Of a stretch of DNA of 64,000 bases, positions 10,911 to 23,204 are shown one piece after another. The position numbers were made by a program, and so were the translations under genes. The stretch spans positions 517,411-581,410 of the forward strand of contig KL647313.1 of NCBI GenBank assembly GCA_000727475.1, in the 5' to 3' direction. Positions within the stretch are counted from its first letter, which is position 1; the number at the start of each line of letters is the position of its first letter. The notes under the pieces were generated by a model, which was not told the origin of the DNA, did no database searches, and was given only the letters and a program-made list of their open reading frames with translations. The DNA is from Sarcocystis neurona. Lineage: Eukaryota; Apicomplexa; Conoidasida; Eucoccidiorida; Sarcocystidae.

Positions 10911-13900
10911 CGCACCCCTGTGTTTTCGAGGCCCTTTTCGCACACACAGGACTGGAGTGATCCTTAAGGGAGTGTAATCGACGACATATTCAGCAGTTCT
11001 GGAAAGCGGAGGAGCCTTTCGTAGTCTTGGTGGTCTGCGCACGTGTGCTCAAACACGCTTTGAGAGACAGACACATTCTCGTGATCATACGTGCGTGGTG
11101 TGTCTCATGGGATGATATTTGCTCGGTTTCCCCCTTTGCTTAGACGTGGACATGTATATAACACATAGATACGTTAAGAGGTTATACATCCTGCCTGTGG
11201 AAGTAGATGGCCATATACATATACATATATATACATACATGTATGCACACATGTTTGTATACTCACGTGTTACTGTATTTGAAAGTAATTGGCTACACGT
11301 GTGTCACGATAAAGAGGTTACGGAATACCGTAGGAACAACAGCCTATAAATATGTAAATGTACTGTTCTGTAAAGCATACACATTACAGGGAGTTGACGC
11401 ATTCGTTTCTACACAGAAAGACATTCCTCCCTGTACACGTACACCTTGTGTCGACAGGATTGACTCGAAAGATTTATGCTTTACAGAATAACGAATATAC
11501 ATATATATATGTATGTATGCATTTGTGTGTATGTACGCATATATCAAGAGGGAGGCGAGACCTTTTTGAGCATGCACAGAGCCTAGCGGCTGCGAGAGTC
11601 GAGCGCCTTTCTTCCAGACCCGAAAGATTCTCTGGTACTTGTGATGATGGGGGCGCGTGCCTGAGCGCAGTCGTGTGCTTGTTCAAGCAGCGTAGAAAAC
11701 ACGTATTGATTTCACCGTGGATTCTTAATCTGAAAAATATGCATACGCGTGTGTGCTGTCTTACGTCAGAACCAAGTCATAAGCAGCAGCTCAGCTCAAC
11801 CGTTGTGCTGGTACACAAGAATTGTGTATGCGTGTCTTGCCACATGTGTATGCGCAGGTGTGGCGCGTGTTTTCTTGTTACACTCACACCCGTCTATGCG
11901 GGCCGCTTGGGTCCTCTGTAAACGTGCAGCAGCTCGGCACCAGTATGCTGTTCAGGGTAAGTTTGTGCTTAGGGGGTGTGGTATACCAAGAAGTACACCC
12001 GGCTACGGAAGTGCCCAGGGAAACGTAGGTAAGCGCCACAGTGGCCACGCACGCGATACGTTGTCCTGGTGCGGGTGCCCGTACCAATACAGTTGTCAGC
12101 CTACCAATTTGGAGCCGTACATGTACACGAGTGTTAGCATGAAGATAACGAACATGTACGCTTACAAACGTGTACACAAAAACGTGTACACGTTTTTGTG
12201 CACGTGCACTGCCCGTGCACTCGAGTGTCCAGGAAGACGTGTGTTTGCAGAGAACTCGAGGCGTTTCTTGACATTTTATGCAGAATACAGCATACAGGTG
12301 TATGGCCAAGCACCAACACGTACGCTCGTGCGTGAGTCTAAAATGACACCCGGATGAGCTCTTGGTGTCTGTTTGCCCCTGCCCTCAACAATATTTTTGA
12401 TTAAAGCACACATGCTTTGCATTGGTTGGCTTCTGCAGACTCCTGTATAGAGACGATTACGGAGACAACATGATATATAGCTTGATGGTGGTTATACAAG
12501 TGTGCATGTACACAGTTGAAGTCCACAACTTTTTCAAACGGGATGCCGTGTAATATCAGCCAGCACAGGACGTACTTATCGTACTTATAGTGACCCTGTT
12601 ACGTAGAAATAACCCAAATTGTGAGGCGCACTTGGTGGCCACTCTCCAGCTCCTACAGTTATACGTATCCGTATCTGTGTCGTCACACCTGACAAGAGAG
12701 CTGCAGAAAGCGGACCAGACGTGCTTGAGTAGACCTATATTTGTACTAGCAACCGTGTGTAAGGAAGCTACGCAGGCGATCCACTGAGCATGGATGAGAT
12801 TAATAAAGCAAATCACCTTGACTACGCTTGGCCTACGTCTACATGTATCTAAGGACGACCAATAAACAAGAGTGCATGATACACGAGAGGAAGCACGGAG
12901 GACAGAGACCGTGGACAAACAGAGAATGAAGAACACATGGAGGCGGAAGTCATCAGCTGGAAAAGTACATTATCAGAACAAACACAGTGGGTGGTGAAAA
13001 AGACAACAGGACGACTGCAGTCGAAAGGCAAAAAACGACCATTTCCGGATTTCCGGGATGTAAGTGATTCGTGCTGCTATCTGCAGACAGGAAGAACTTT
13101 TTTTCCACAACTCTGCTTTCGAATGATCTCGAACGAGTGTTAAACACCAGTTTGACTTCGTTTCCAACTTCATTATCAAGTTAAGCTTCCACACTGTCGT
13201 ACCTTTGCCTCCCGGACAAGCTTCAAAATAACAGCGGCGTATTTTAACATATACGTATAAGTACCCGTTTGGACATGTGTATCTAATTCGATGGCCTACA
13301 GGAATCCGCACATGACAATCATCAACATGTTCACTAAGGTGTTCCAGTCCGCTCTGTTTTGTATTTGCTAATGTGTGTGGGTGTGTGTGTGTATGTACTG
13401 TGTCCCCACCCATATACTCCGTCTCTGCTGTTCTTCCTCGTTTGGCCGCTATCATATCTTCAGCAACGCAAACTTTTCGTCAATTCCTTGGAACTCCTTT
13501 TAGACGTCGTCTGTGGGCGTTGTCCGCATAGGTTATCAGGACAAAATCCTTGTGTGTTTCGTGGTCGCCTAGTAATAGTGAAGAGTTTTCTTTTGCAGAC
13601 GTAATCAAAGACTTCACTCTACCACAAAGCGTATCCGCAGTATTCAGTCTTCTTTAGTGGCACATTCCTTTATTGTACGTGGCTTCTGATGTCTCACTAG
13701 GGAAGCGCATGAAACAGCTAATGCCCCGCGAACTGCTATCCTGATGGCTCGATTGCTAATTGTGTAAGTAGTCGCGTTCTACCTGTGGGTGTCCTAACGC
13801 CGGTGGTGCTGCGACTACGGACGACTCAGTTTCCCGTGGCCTGTTTGTGTCCCTTCCTCTTGCCCCGTCTCGTCCTGTTATGCCTGCGGCGTACCGCGGG

Positions 13901-15272
13901 CTGCCAAGGCCACCTGGATTCATTTAACTGTCACACGTATTTGGCTGTTGCTGTTGCTACGATTGCGGAAATTAATGTTTTCGCCCCTAACCCACAGTTC
14001 GAAGGCGTCGCATTCCACGGTTGACTTCTTGAGGGTAGCCGCTAAAGCTGCACATCGCATCTGAACGAGTTCGGGCTGGACCTAACGCTAAACTCTCCGT
14101 TTGTGCGTATCGCCTGTAGAAACAGGAGCGATTAACGTGCATCCAGAACGGTAAAGGTAACAATATTCTTCTAAAGTACTGGTGTTAACGCGCATGAAAC
14201 ACGACAACTCTACCCCGGTAGTTCTTGTGTGGCAGGTCGCGCGTCAGGTCAAGGCTCGTTCTGTCGAGTAAGCTAGTTTCACCGCATCCTTCCGAGCTTA
14301 TACACTACGGAGACGCGGCACGCGTGAGTATGCGACCTCGTCGTCGCGATTGTGCGTCGCTGTAGCTAAGATGGGTATTCTCCGAAACTACGCTGGTGAC
14401 CAGGGCGGCCGCACGACACTTTTTACCTGGAAGTCGTGTACATGTAGGAACACTTGAACGGTGGTTTCGTACCACTGAACTACAAAAAATCGTTAGTATT
14501 CCCGTGACTATTTTGAGAAGTTACGATACGTGCACTCTGACTTAGGCATGCGCTTCTAATTCCGCCATTTACAACACTTTGTGAACCAGATCATACAGAG
14601 TGTACAAGCGAAAAGGGAGGACGATTCGAACAGGCATGACAGTAGCAGCGACTGCGGAATTACAAGGTGCAAGGAGAATCTTATTCGCAGCGGCGGGGAC
14701 TGAATCAACGGCATGAACAGCTGTTGCATCGCGTCGTTCATAGTCTAACGTTAGTGACACCACCTGCTATTCAGGGTCCTGCGTGAACACCTGTCTGACT
14801 CTCTCAGAATCATATGACAAACTTTCACGTCTGGCGACTTTTACGGATTTGACACGTCTTCAGGTGCTTTAACCAAATCCGTGGACCCCTACGTCACCGT
14901 GAGGACATTTTCATGTCTCACTGCATACGACTGTGGCGATAAGCAGGCGCTACACACGTTCTTGATTGACGACAACCGTGCAGAGACGTTTGTCGTTGGT
15001 TGTAAATGAACTGGACTCCCGAGCACAGCTACTGCATGTTGTGGCGGCCATCTTTGTCTCCCCTGTCACGTGCATTGCATAGTTTGCCATTGTTTGTCCG
15101 GTTTCGTGTTATTCGAAAATAAAACTCCCGGAGAACCAATTTCTAGAAGGGGGGACACGAGGTGCCGTACCAAGTTCGCAGCGGTTGGAGTTCCATTTCG
15201 TGCTGTAACAGTTCAGTGGGTCGGCCCCTGCCCTACCGCATGCGTAAGGATTTTTGTAGGTGACGTGGCAAC
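10911..15272. other. repeat-poor intergenic region, no gene supported
   Basis: Composition becomes balanced and largely free of trinucleotide arrays. 11740-12360 carries an open plus-strand frame of about 200 codons that is Cys-rich, has no recognisable domain and contains a perfect palindrome. 12970-13455 has a minus-strand frame with several Cys but no signal peptide or domain. A (TG)n tract lies at 13375-13395. The last kilobase before 15273 should hold the promoter and 5' UTR of the ROPK-like gene; I see no distinctive motif there. Confidence 0.5.
12175..12200. other. 26-bp perfect palindrome
   Basis: The centre AAAAACGTGTACACGTTTTT extends to CAC on the left and GTG on the right, giving 26 bases of uninterrupted self-complementarity with no loop. 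It could form a cruciform or bind a dimeric factor. It lies in the repeat-poor block about 3 kb upstream of the ROPK-like gene. Confidence 0.9.
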
Positions 15273-17465
15273 ATGACTCTAAATAAAGGTTTCGTGCCGC
15301 AACTTCTTGGGGTGACTCACCTGCTGCTGCTACTACTGTCGGAGCTCCGACCTACCGATGTCTCGTTGACGTCATGTCTAATGGCGTCTGCGGCACTGCA
15401 AGTGGCAGTACCACCACCACAAACACCCAACGGAGACGGTGACGACGTAGAAGAGGCGGAAGTGGAAGATCCAGCCACACCAGAGGGACAAAACCGACAC
15501 AGTGAGGATGACGAGGTGGAGCAAGTGGAAGCTCCAATTTCAACACACAAACGCAACCATGACAGTGACAACGGAAAAAAGGGGCAGACGAAGGCTTCAC
15601 CTCCCCCGTCGAAACGCAACGGAGACGGCGAGATCACCGGGAAGACCTCGGGTGAAGGTGCACCTCCGCCACAGGAGGGGAACGGAGACTGTGCGACTGT
15701 AAAAAAGTCGCAAGCGGGAGCTTCACCTTCATCGCAGAAACGCACCGGAGAGCGTAGCAATGTAGAAAAGGTGCACGCAGACGGTGCAACCGGGGCAGTC
15801 TCCACGAAAGCAGGCGACCGCGTGCCTCACTCTGCCTCTCAAACACAAAATGAGGAGATGATGGTGTCGTCAAACTCCGCATCTAGTTTTGCTGGCAATG
15901 GTGCTAGATTTCGACCAGTGGAAGCCAGCGCTGATGTTTCGGAGGGCACCCTGCTCCTGTCGACTTCCTCTGACTACGCGTGTGCGACACCTAGCGACAA
16001 CACGACCACGCGACTTTCCGAACAGTCAAGGAAGCACAGAAAGGGTGCAGAAACGTTTTTGAACAGAATGAGGTTTGGCGCCTCAGCGGCCCGTAGTGTC
16101 GAGAATCCTCCAGCTGTGTACGCAGCCGCCCGGGCAATGGCATCGCAGATAAAGGCGCTCTTCCAGCCTCTGTCAGCCAAGCGTTCTCCCGCTTCTGGCC
16201 GGGTCAAGAGAAGCACGAGCAAATCTTCATCGTCGCTGAGTCGTCCGATAACGCACTTCTTGCCCCACCTCCCCAGACGTCGTGGTGGTCTTGCAGAGCC
16301 GACGGGGTGCTACTCCGAAAGTGCTGCAAAGGTTATACAGTACGTGGAGGGCCTCTTCCCCCTTCACGTAAGAAGTGCCATACATGGGGGTTCCACGCAT
16401 TCCCTCGCTATCGACTATAGATGCCCCGTATTTCACTCTCCCGGACGAGTCTCTTTGTGCGTAGAGTTCCAGCACGGAAAAAACTCCATTCCTCTCTTAC
16501 TAACCGTCTTATTTTTAGAGGATGGAAGGAGCCTTGGTCACGATGCCGTCCAAGTACTGCACCGAGTAGCGGCAGCGCAACACCTAGCTGTTAGGGCAGG
16601 TTTCCCACGCGCAGTAGATGTGGCGGAACATTTTCGCATCGGTACTCCTCTTGACGTCGTAACGCTTAGTAGAGATGATGTAATTGACCTGGGTTCCGCC
16701 GTAGTAGTTGGGAGCGCCGTTCTAGAACGGCGCATATGGTCCCCACTGACAAGCGTTCTTCTCAGGATGGACCAGGCCGAGGGTAAGAAAGGCATCAGAC
16801 TAGCGTATCAGGCGAGATTAAGCCTAACAATGCAGGTGGTGGAAGTGGTCAGTGCCATCAGAAAAAAGAAGTTGGTCTTGCCACGAGTAACTCTCGGAGA
16901 CTTCTGGGTTGATTCAGGGGGCAATCTCTTACATTTGTCCCGCCAGGTCACGGATCTGTTGACTGAGGGAGACCCGAGTGAGCGTTCCAGGACGACTGGG
17001 CAAGTGCACGGGTCACAAGATAGCCTCGGGGACGCTAGTAAAGCGGCATCGTCAGACGATAGTGAGGGTCTCCATGCGCAGTCCAACAGCGTTGGTCTAG
17101 CACTTCTCATACTGGAGATGTGGTGTAGGCTGACCCCGGAGCAATTAAGGGCGCGAACACCGGCCCAAGAAACAGCAGCCCGACAACTTGCACTGGATTT
17201 CTCCACTTGTCTCCCCAGCTTACCTTCAGAAGTGAAAGAGCTTGTCACTCTGCTACACGGGGGAGTAGGACGTCCCAGCATTCCTGTGGCAGAAGCTGTG
17301 TCGAGTAATCCTTTCCAGGTTCTCCAAACGAGGTTAAGACACGCGGAAGTTCTGGAAGGATTGGCACAAAGGAACAGGGAGACTGTCCAGCTGTACAAAA
17401 AGGGTGCGCGTCCAAAGGAATCCTCTACTCCTAAAATCCGGGTGCCTTGGACATTGCACTCCTAG
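15273..17465 (+). CDS. rhoptry kinase family (ROPK)-like pseudokinase, secreted
   Basis: Intronless 730-codon gene. The ATG at 15273 is chosen because it gives an N-terminal signal peptide (hydrophobic LLGVTHLLLLLL core, residues 10-23). Residues about 45-170 hold six 21-residue repeats, acidic with Pro-Pro and Asn-Gly-Asp motifs. Next come a Ser-rich arginine-basic linker (about 230-340) and a kinase-like C-terminal half (about 345-700). Kinase features visible are an N-lobe beta-rich segment (RVSLCVEFQHG), a hydrophobic alpha-E-like helix (LTMQVVEVVSAIRKKKLV, about 517-534) and a late helix LALLILEMWCRLTP. The catalytic loop reads LPRVTLGDF instead of an HRD motif, no DFG is evident (LLHLSRQ in its place), and there is no clear Gly-rich loop, so it is predicted inactive. 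Coccidian ROPKs are typically secreted from rhoptries and include many pseudokinases. Family assignment rests on overall pattern, not alignment. Confidence 0.7.
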   Translation: MTLNKGFVPQLLGVTHLLLLLLSELRPTDVSLTSCLMASAALQVAVPPPQTPNGDGDDVEEAEVEDPATPEGQNRHSEDDEVEQVEAPISTHKRNHDSDNGKKGQTKASPPPSKRNGDGEITGKTSGEGAPPPQEGNGDCATVKKSQAGASPSSQKRTGERSNVEKVHADGATGAVSTKAGDRVPHSASQTQNEEMMVSSNSASSFAGNGARFRPVEASADVSEGTLLLSTSSDYACATPSDNTTTRLSEQSRKHRKGAETFLNRMRFGASAARSVENPPAVYAAARAMASQIKALFQPLSAKRSPASGRVKRSTSKSSSSLSRPITHFLPHLPRRRGGLAEPTGCYSESAAKVIQYVEGLFPLHVRSAIHGGSTHSLAIDYRCPVFHSPGRVSLCVEFQHGKNSIPLLLTVLFLEDGRSLGHDAVQVLHRVAAAQHLAVRAGFPRAVDVAEHFRIGTPLDVVTLSRDDVIDLGSAVVVGSAVLERRIWSPLTSVLLRMDQAEGKKGIRLAYQARLSLTMQVVEVVSAIRKKKLVLPRVTLGDFWVDSGGNLLHLSRQVTDLLTEGDPSERSRTTGQVHGSQDSLGDASKAASSDDSEGLHAQSNSVGLALLILEMWCRLTPEQLRARTPAQETAARQLALDFSTCLPSLPSEVKELVTLLHGGVGRPSIPVAEAVSSNPFQVLQTRLRHAEVLEGLAQRNRETVQLYKKGARPKESSTPKIRVPWTLHS
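15408..15785 (+). repeat. six in-frame 63-bp repeats inside the ROPK-like gene
   Basis: Asn/Thr-Gly-type anchor codons fall at 15429, 15492, 15555, 15618, 15681 and 15744, exactly 63 bases apart. Each unit encodes 21 residues, roughly Ala-x-Pro-Pro-x-x-x-x-Asn-Gly-Asp followed by a charged tail. Copies at 15618 and 15681 are most alike. The exact multiple of three shows selection for an intact frame. Confidence 0.9.
16714..16733. other. 20-bp perfect palindrome inside the ROPK-like gene
   Basis: GCGCCGTTCTAGAACGGCGC is fully self-complementary. It encodes part of the segment between the two kinase lobes. It may be coincidental coding sequence. Confidence 0.85.
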
Positions 17466-20400
17466 TTCAAAAAGATGAATCCAGGTGCCGTGGAGAATCA
17501 GTCATTTTGAAAAGGCCACTTAAGACACAGGAGCTTCAGGGCGTGCCACAGAAAATGAGATATAGTGCAGCTGCTAAGGAAGGACGTCACTCTCAGGAAG
17601 GGAAACAGAAGCAGGAGCTTGGAGGTTAAGTAGCTGCAGGAGGCGAGGCCAGGTTGCAGTTACCAAATACGTATGTTTTGCCTGGTCCCTATCGACGTTG
17701 ACGTATGAAGGTGTGAGGACCACCAGTAGCGGATCTTGCGTGCGAGGCGTGTCGAGTACGAGGAGATTCTCCGATGAAGAGTGGAGGTCTCGAACTAGAG
17801 CAACTTTTTGTCACTGAGAGCCTGCATTTGATCAACCGCTACAGAAAACTGCCAAAGCAAGTGATGCTGCAGCAGAAAGTACCAGCTTCTGTTCAATAGG
17901 GCGCAGTCATAAGCACTCTGTACAGTCTTTCTGCTTTCTTGTGTGGCAGTATGCGGCAGGCAATTTGCAAGACTTAACTACATCTTCCACAAGCGCTGCT
18001 TCCACCATGCAGTTCTTACCTCTCCTTAGAGACGTCCAAAAGAAGCGTTACAGCTGACCAGCTTGCAGGCACCGCTACCGCTGGTGGCCGCCCGACATCG
18101 CTTGAGCGGTGCGGGATTAGTGAGGTTGCCGACACTCGTGCGTCGAAGTCATCACCAGTCGACTGCGAGAAAGACACATAATGCAATGTTTCGTTTTCCA
18201 AGTTGCACGCAGGAGAACATCTTGGGCTCACATTGGAAGCTAAGAGGCCAGTGGGAGAGAATACGCTGCGTTATAGCGCTATCTCCACTGTAGTGGTGTA
18301 TTTGATTTTTCTGTGGAACAGCGTCGTTTTTCATGACTAGATGGACTGCTCAAGTTCCACGATTTACACTTGCGTCGATTCGGGACGACTTGTATCACGT
18401 GTCTTACATTTTAGCGTTTATCTTAATAAAATGTGTATTATAGCGTCCGTCTTTTCGCGGCCTTCCCTTTTTCAAGCGACGTCGGACGGCAACGCCTTCT
18501 CCAGTTTAGCTGGTGATTTCCCTTATTCTGGATTACTCGTTGGGGTCCTTTGTAGCACATGCGTCTGTGTGTGTGTGTGTGTGTGTGTGTTTGCTCCGTT
18601 TGTCTGCTAACAGCAGGAGCAGGGTCCAAAGAAGCATGTCAAGTGCCTCTTTCGAAGTAGTTGTTGCAGTGTGCCTAAATGTGTAGACAAGGGTTATTGC
18701 AAGCTCTGTCCCAACTTCAAAAATGACTTGTAATGAGAGCCGAGGCGTGCTGACCGGGTCGTGTATATGTTGTTGATCTCTGAAGCGGACAACACTATAC
18801 CTTCAATTCGACACGAGCGGCGAGGTCACAAGGGGTGGGTCGCCGATGCCAAGGGAAAAAGGTTGGAATGTGAGTCGTACATACACAGTGCCAGAAAGTG
18901 TAGATGAGGCGATAGGAATATGCCCACGAGAACTCATAACATTTTAAAGTTTGGGGCTGGGGGGAAAGATCTGAGACGCGCTGGAGAAACAGGCTATCAG
19001 CGCTGAAGCTTCACCAATGTTTACAGAAGCAAGCGTACGGCTAAAGTGGGCCGTGATACCGCAGGGACTATCAGACAATGACAACGGAGGAAACGTGGAT
19101 TCAGCCGGGGCGGCAGGACCTGTGCATAAAGCGTCGGCCTCGCGGAAGAGTTCGCCTCGCCGGCGCAATAGTCAGCGTTCGAAATGTCATGAGAATAATT
19201 TGCCGCAGGGGACAATGAGGCTTCAGCTGTCTGCCCTGAGGGTGATGGACAAAAGATGGGAAGCAAAAAATGCCAATGTGCGTGTGCACTTTGTTTAGTT
19301 ACACTACTGAAGGCAGAGAGAGATAGTCCACCTGTTGTTGTAGGTGGACACTTCTCATGGGTGCGCCATGTGGTAACTGTCCTGGAGCGGAAGTCGTGTG
19401 TTTTGCACTTTGTCACATTTTGTAGATATTGAGTGCTGTGCCATGAACGGGAGTGTGCGATGTAACATCTCACGTTGCACCAGGGGATAAGTTGCCTGCA
19501 GATGTACGCCTGCGAAGCCTTTTTGCATCTCACAGGGCGCGTGTCGGCGCTGGTCGAACAGCGCTGTTTCTTAAATTGTTCTGGTGTATCTAGCGTAGCA
19601 AAAGAAATTGGTGTTTTCTAAGCACTGGCCATTCTACGTGACCCACGCTCTGTCGGAAGGTATAGCTGTGCGTGTCCTCTTAGTCTTTCACGTGTTGATA
19701 TGAATCAAGGCCTACAGCTTAGGTGTGTACATACTGCATAACATTGTACACCACGGCACACACGTGCGATGCTCTGCAGCGAACGGTCAATGCCCAGAAC
19801 ACGCTTGCTCGTAGAAAACTTCTACTCGCAGGGGTGGCCCTTGTGGGAGCGTCGGGCTATTCGGGGCATGCCCAGCTGCACCTGCCATTATATCCAAAAG
19901 GAAAAGATTGGTGCGCGGCAGCGGCTCACCGCATAGCGTACTGTCCGTGTTAGTGTACATGATCTACTTATCACACACAACGTTAGACAAATAACGATTG
20001 TACGCGCATTGTGTAACACAACACGTACGTTCGCGTACGATGCATTCTGTGAAAAGCAAGCACTGAAGAGACCACTGTGTAGTTGTGGGTGCAAAGGCAC
20101 TCTGACTCAGTGTAACGGCCGTCGTTCTCTCACACTGATACAGCCAGGCGGAGCAGTGACTTCACACTATTTTTGCCGCCGTTTGAACACTTGCACAGCC
20201 TTGCCTCTTCAGCTTCTCGTCAACGTCCCCCTACCGCCCTTTTACCACCACTACTATATGTCTATCATTGATTTGGCAGACTACAGCCATCAGGCTTAAT
20301 GGATTGCCCCGCCAGGATACACTCCCTTGATACGCGGCCACAGTAGTCAGGAGAAAGTCAGGGGGAGAAATTTACACAACACATTTTCAGACGGTTAGTC

Positions 20401-23200
20401 GAGCAACGGTTTTCCATAGGAGTCGCGTAAGCTCGTTGGATTGTAGGCACGTAGGCAGTGGTTTAGACGCAAGCAGCTTCAGCAAGGGTGTCGTTCGTCC
20501 CTTTGCATTATCTAGCAGTCTGTCACACTGTAATCGAGATGCTATGTGCAGATTGAACAGTTCTCAACTAGCGTCACGTGTGCTTCATGGCTCCAACGGC
20601 GCAGTGCGCGTGGTAATCCACCTCGGAGGATCTGGCAATTTTCAAGATTATGGTCGAGATTTTCTGCGCTGTATTAACATTCCTCACCCCCGTGACTTGT
20701 GATTCGAGAGGCTCCCGTAGCGCAGTGCGCGTAATACTCCTGCTCAAATGTAGTAGCAGCGCAAAGCAGAATGGAAATCACCCCGGCGTCCCACTAGTCT
20801 CTGAAACCACGGAAAGTTTCCTAACTTCGGCACTGTTATACCGCCCGTTCTATATGATGATGAAACACGTACTGTGACTACACTTCTACTTCGGGTCGCT
20901 GGGTGTACGGCTACGCGTTTCCGACTCGTCAAACGCGACTACGAGGCGCGCTTCTGCATTTTCACTACAGAAAAGATTTTGTCTTCCGTCCGACAAATTA
21001 CCGCACACGCGTCTTCTTACGTGAGTCGTATATCCAGTTTTCCTGGACGTAAGCCAGAAGGCCGCGTGCGTTCTACACGTTGGCGCGTTGTTGCCGGTAC
21101 CGCGCGTCTTTGTATGAATTTTCAGAGTCGTACCTCATTCTACGCACGCTCCTTCGAGCTAACGGGTCTCTCCCGTTTAAAAAAGGCAAAAGAACGAATT
21201 AAACATGGTTCAGCTTGAGGTGCGTGCGTCCCTCTCCAGATCGGCGGCTCTTACAAAGCCACCACTGCATCGACGCTCTTTCCTTCGTCTCTGGCGCGCG
21301 GCTCTACGACTGCCGCTGGCCACGTCACACAGAGATTTTCGCTGGGACGCCTCAAACACAAGTTTGCCTTAACCTCATTGCTCTCTACGCTTCTCAGTTG
21401 CGTGCAAATTCGCCTTTCCTGAAAACTCCTACCTTCCTAAATGCATAGTCACGAGAAACAGCGATGGGTTTGACTCCGCACAAAGTTTCATCACCAGTGC
21501 TCGACTGCAACTGTACCGCGTCATCCAAAAACACACCGGCGGTAACACTTAGCCGTGCACGTACGCGTGCGTGAGTATCAACTCATACTTGTGGATGCTC
21601 CTACATGAATTAGATGAGGGGATCCGCGTGTGTATATCTTCACGTGACTCTCCATGTACATACACGCAGAGAGGATATGTGACAGACTTGCCCTGACTTG
21701 TGTACGCTACGTCAGTGTGCATACGATTTTCATTAATGCCGCAGTGCCCTTTTTTCGCGCAGCGGCACAGTCGTGCGAAGAGAGGCACAAGGACCATCGG
21801 TTCACGCTGGAACACGGAGGGCTTGTTACAGCGATATTTTTGTGTAAATTACGTGTGAGCTCACGTATCTGTTCAAGCGGATTGTACATCGTTGCGTGCT
21901 TCAGATGCAGCCATGCCTGTTTGACGGCAATAGAATCAGTATCCCAGCTGCCCCCAGGGAACCGCAAACATCAGGCTGCCCTCGCCGGCGTGCCACACAG
22001 AAAGACGTGTGCACGTGGACGTACCCACGGCGATGAAGCCGCCTGCACGGTTTCCTTTCTGTGTCCTAAATATGTAAGATAGCTTTGACCTTTGAAAGAA
22101 CCATTTGTCCTCCAAGCTTCCAGCTTGCACGTTTCCGGGGGACTGTTTGATGACGCAGTATCTAGGTACGTCGTCATGTGAAAGTAGCAGAATCTAAGTA
22201 GGTTTGGTTGAGGAATGTTCCTCGAGAAAAGAAGAAGCGTGGATTTTTTCTTATTATCTGAGCCTTCCGACAAGGCAACTGTCATCCAAGTTCAGCGGGA
22301 CAGAAACTATTTGACCCTGATCTCAATGGTGAGGACGCGCACGTGACAGACTCGTAGTAGAATAGTATCAGATGTGCTTTTCGTGAACGGACTAGCGAGT
22401 CACATGATAGCCTGCCTATATGCTAAAGCCAAAGACGGGTTTCAGCACATACAACGGCGTGTGAAAAAACATGTTATTCCACAGGACAAATACTTCTGAC
22501 GCACACGGTAGACGGGTACGCATACGTGTACAAACAAACCTGTGGCCATGTTAAGAGCGCGCCAAACGGCGGGGCTTTGTGTACGCACATCGCCTTTTAT
22601 ATTCGTGTGTGGATACATTCGTACACACACCTCTACAAGTGCGATAATGATAGACACTGTCGACAAATGTAATACGCAGGTTATTACTAAAAGACATGTC
22701 GAACATGTCTTTTAGGTTGCGCGCGAAATGGGCGCGCCAGCAGCACACAGAATTTTCGTTTGACTCTGTATTCTCGTGAAGCGTGCTCTCACTCAGGCAA
22801 GCGGCAGGTGAACTGCCTGCAAAAACATTGTTTCATGCGGTTTCATTTCACTTCTTGGAGGACTAATGTTCAGCACAGAAGTAGCTTCTGGCAACCTCGA
22901 CGTCTTTGTATAAACTCGGTATTTGCCTCAGAGCGGCGGCGACCTTTCGTTCCTGTGTCTGGTACGTTTGTGTACGCTGGGAAAGGAGCAGATACTGTTG
23001 TCCTGATTTTTGAGTAGGACATAACTCTGGGGGAAGAGTACCGGCTGGGCAAGTATGCGGTTAACAGGAGTGAGTAACATCGACCAGCCGCAGCAGATTT
23101 GCCCACATGAAAGGCCGACTTGACAGGACTTGTTGAAGACGCTGATCGGTGGCTGTGAGAGCCGCCGCTGCGTAGTGTTCACTGCAGCTTGCGGGTACAT
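17466..23200. other. repeat-poor intergenic region, no gene supported
   Basis: Nearly 6 kb of balanced composition with only short open frames (up to about 170 codons) on both strands and no domain that I recognise. Frames at 19017-19298 plus and 21654-22082 plus are protein-like in part but lack partner exons or clear splice sites. A (TG)n microsatellite lies at 18566-18590. The 5' part may hold the ROPK-like gene's 3' UTR. The distal part may hold the promoter or a 5' exon of the large plus-strand gene. Confidence 0.45.
22687..22715. other. 13-bp perfect inverted repeat with 3-nt loop
   Basis: CTAAAAGACATGT, a CGA loop, then ACATGTCTTTTAG form a perfect 13-bp hairpin. There is no T-run directly after it as in a classical terminator. 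It is immediately followed by GC-rich GCGCGCGAAATGGGCGCGCC. Function unknown. Confidence 0.9.
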
Positions 23201-23204
23201 TATG

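Noticed and set aside
11749..12357. 202-codon plus-strand frame in the repeat-poor block
   Set aside because: Cys-rich, no domain, no splice partners, and contains a 26-bp palindrome; length alone is not evidence in this composition.
12973..13455. 160-codon minus-strand frame with several Cys, briefly considered as a surface antigen (SAG) fragment
   Set aside because: No signal peptide, no six-Cys SAG pattern, starts in a (CA)n tract.
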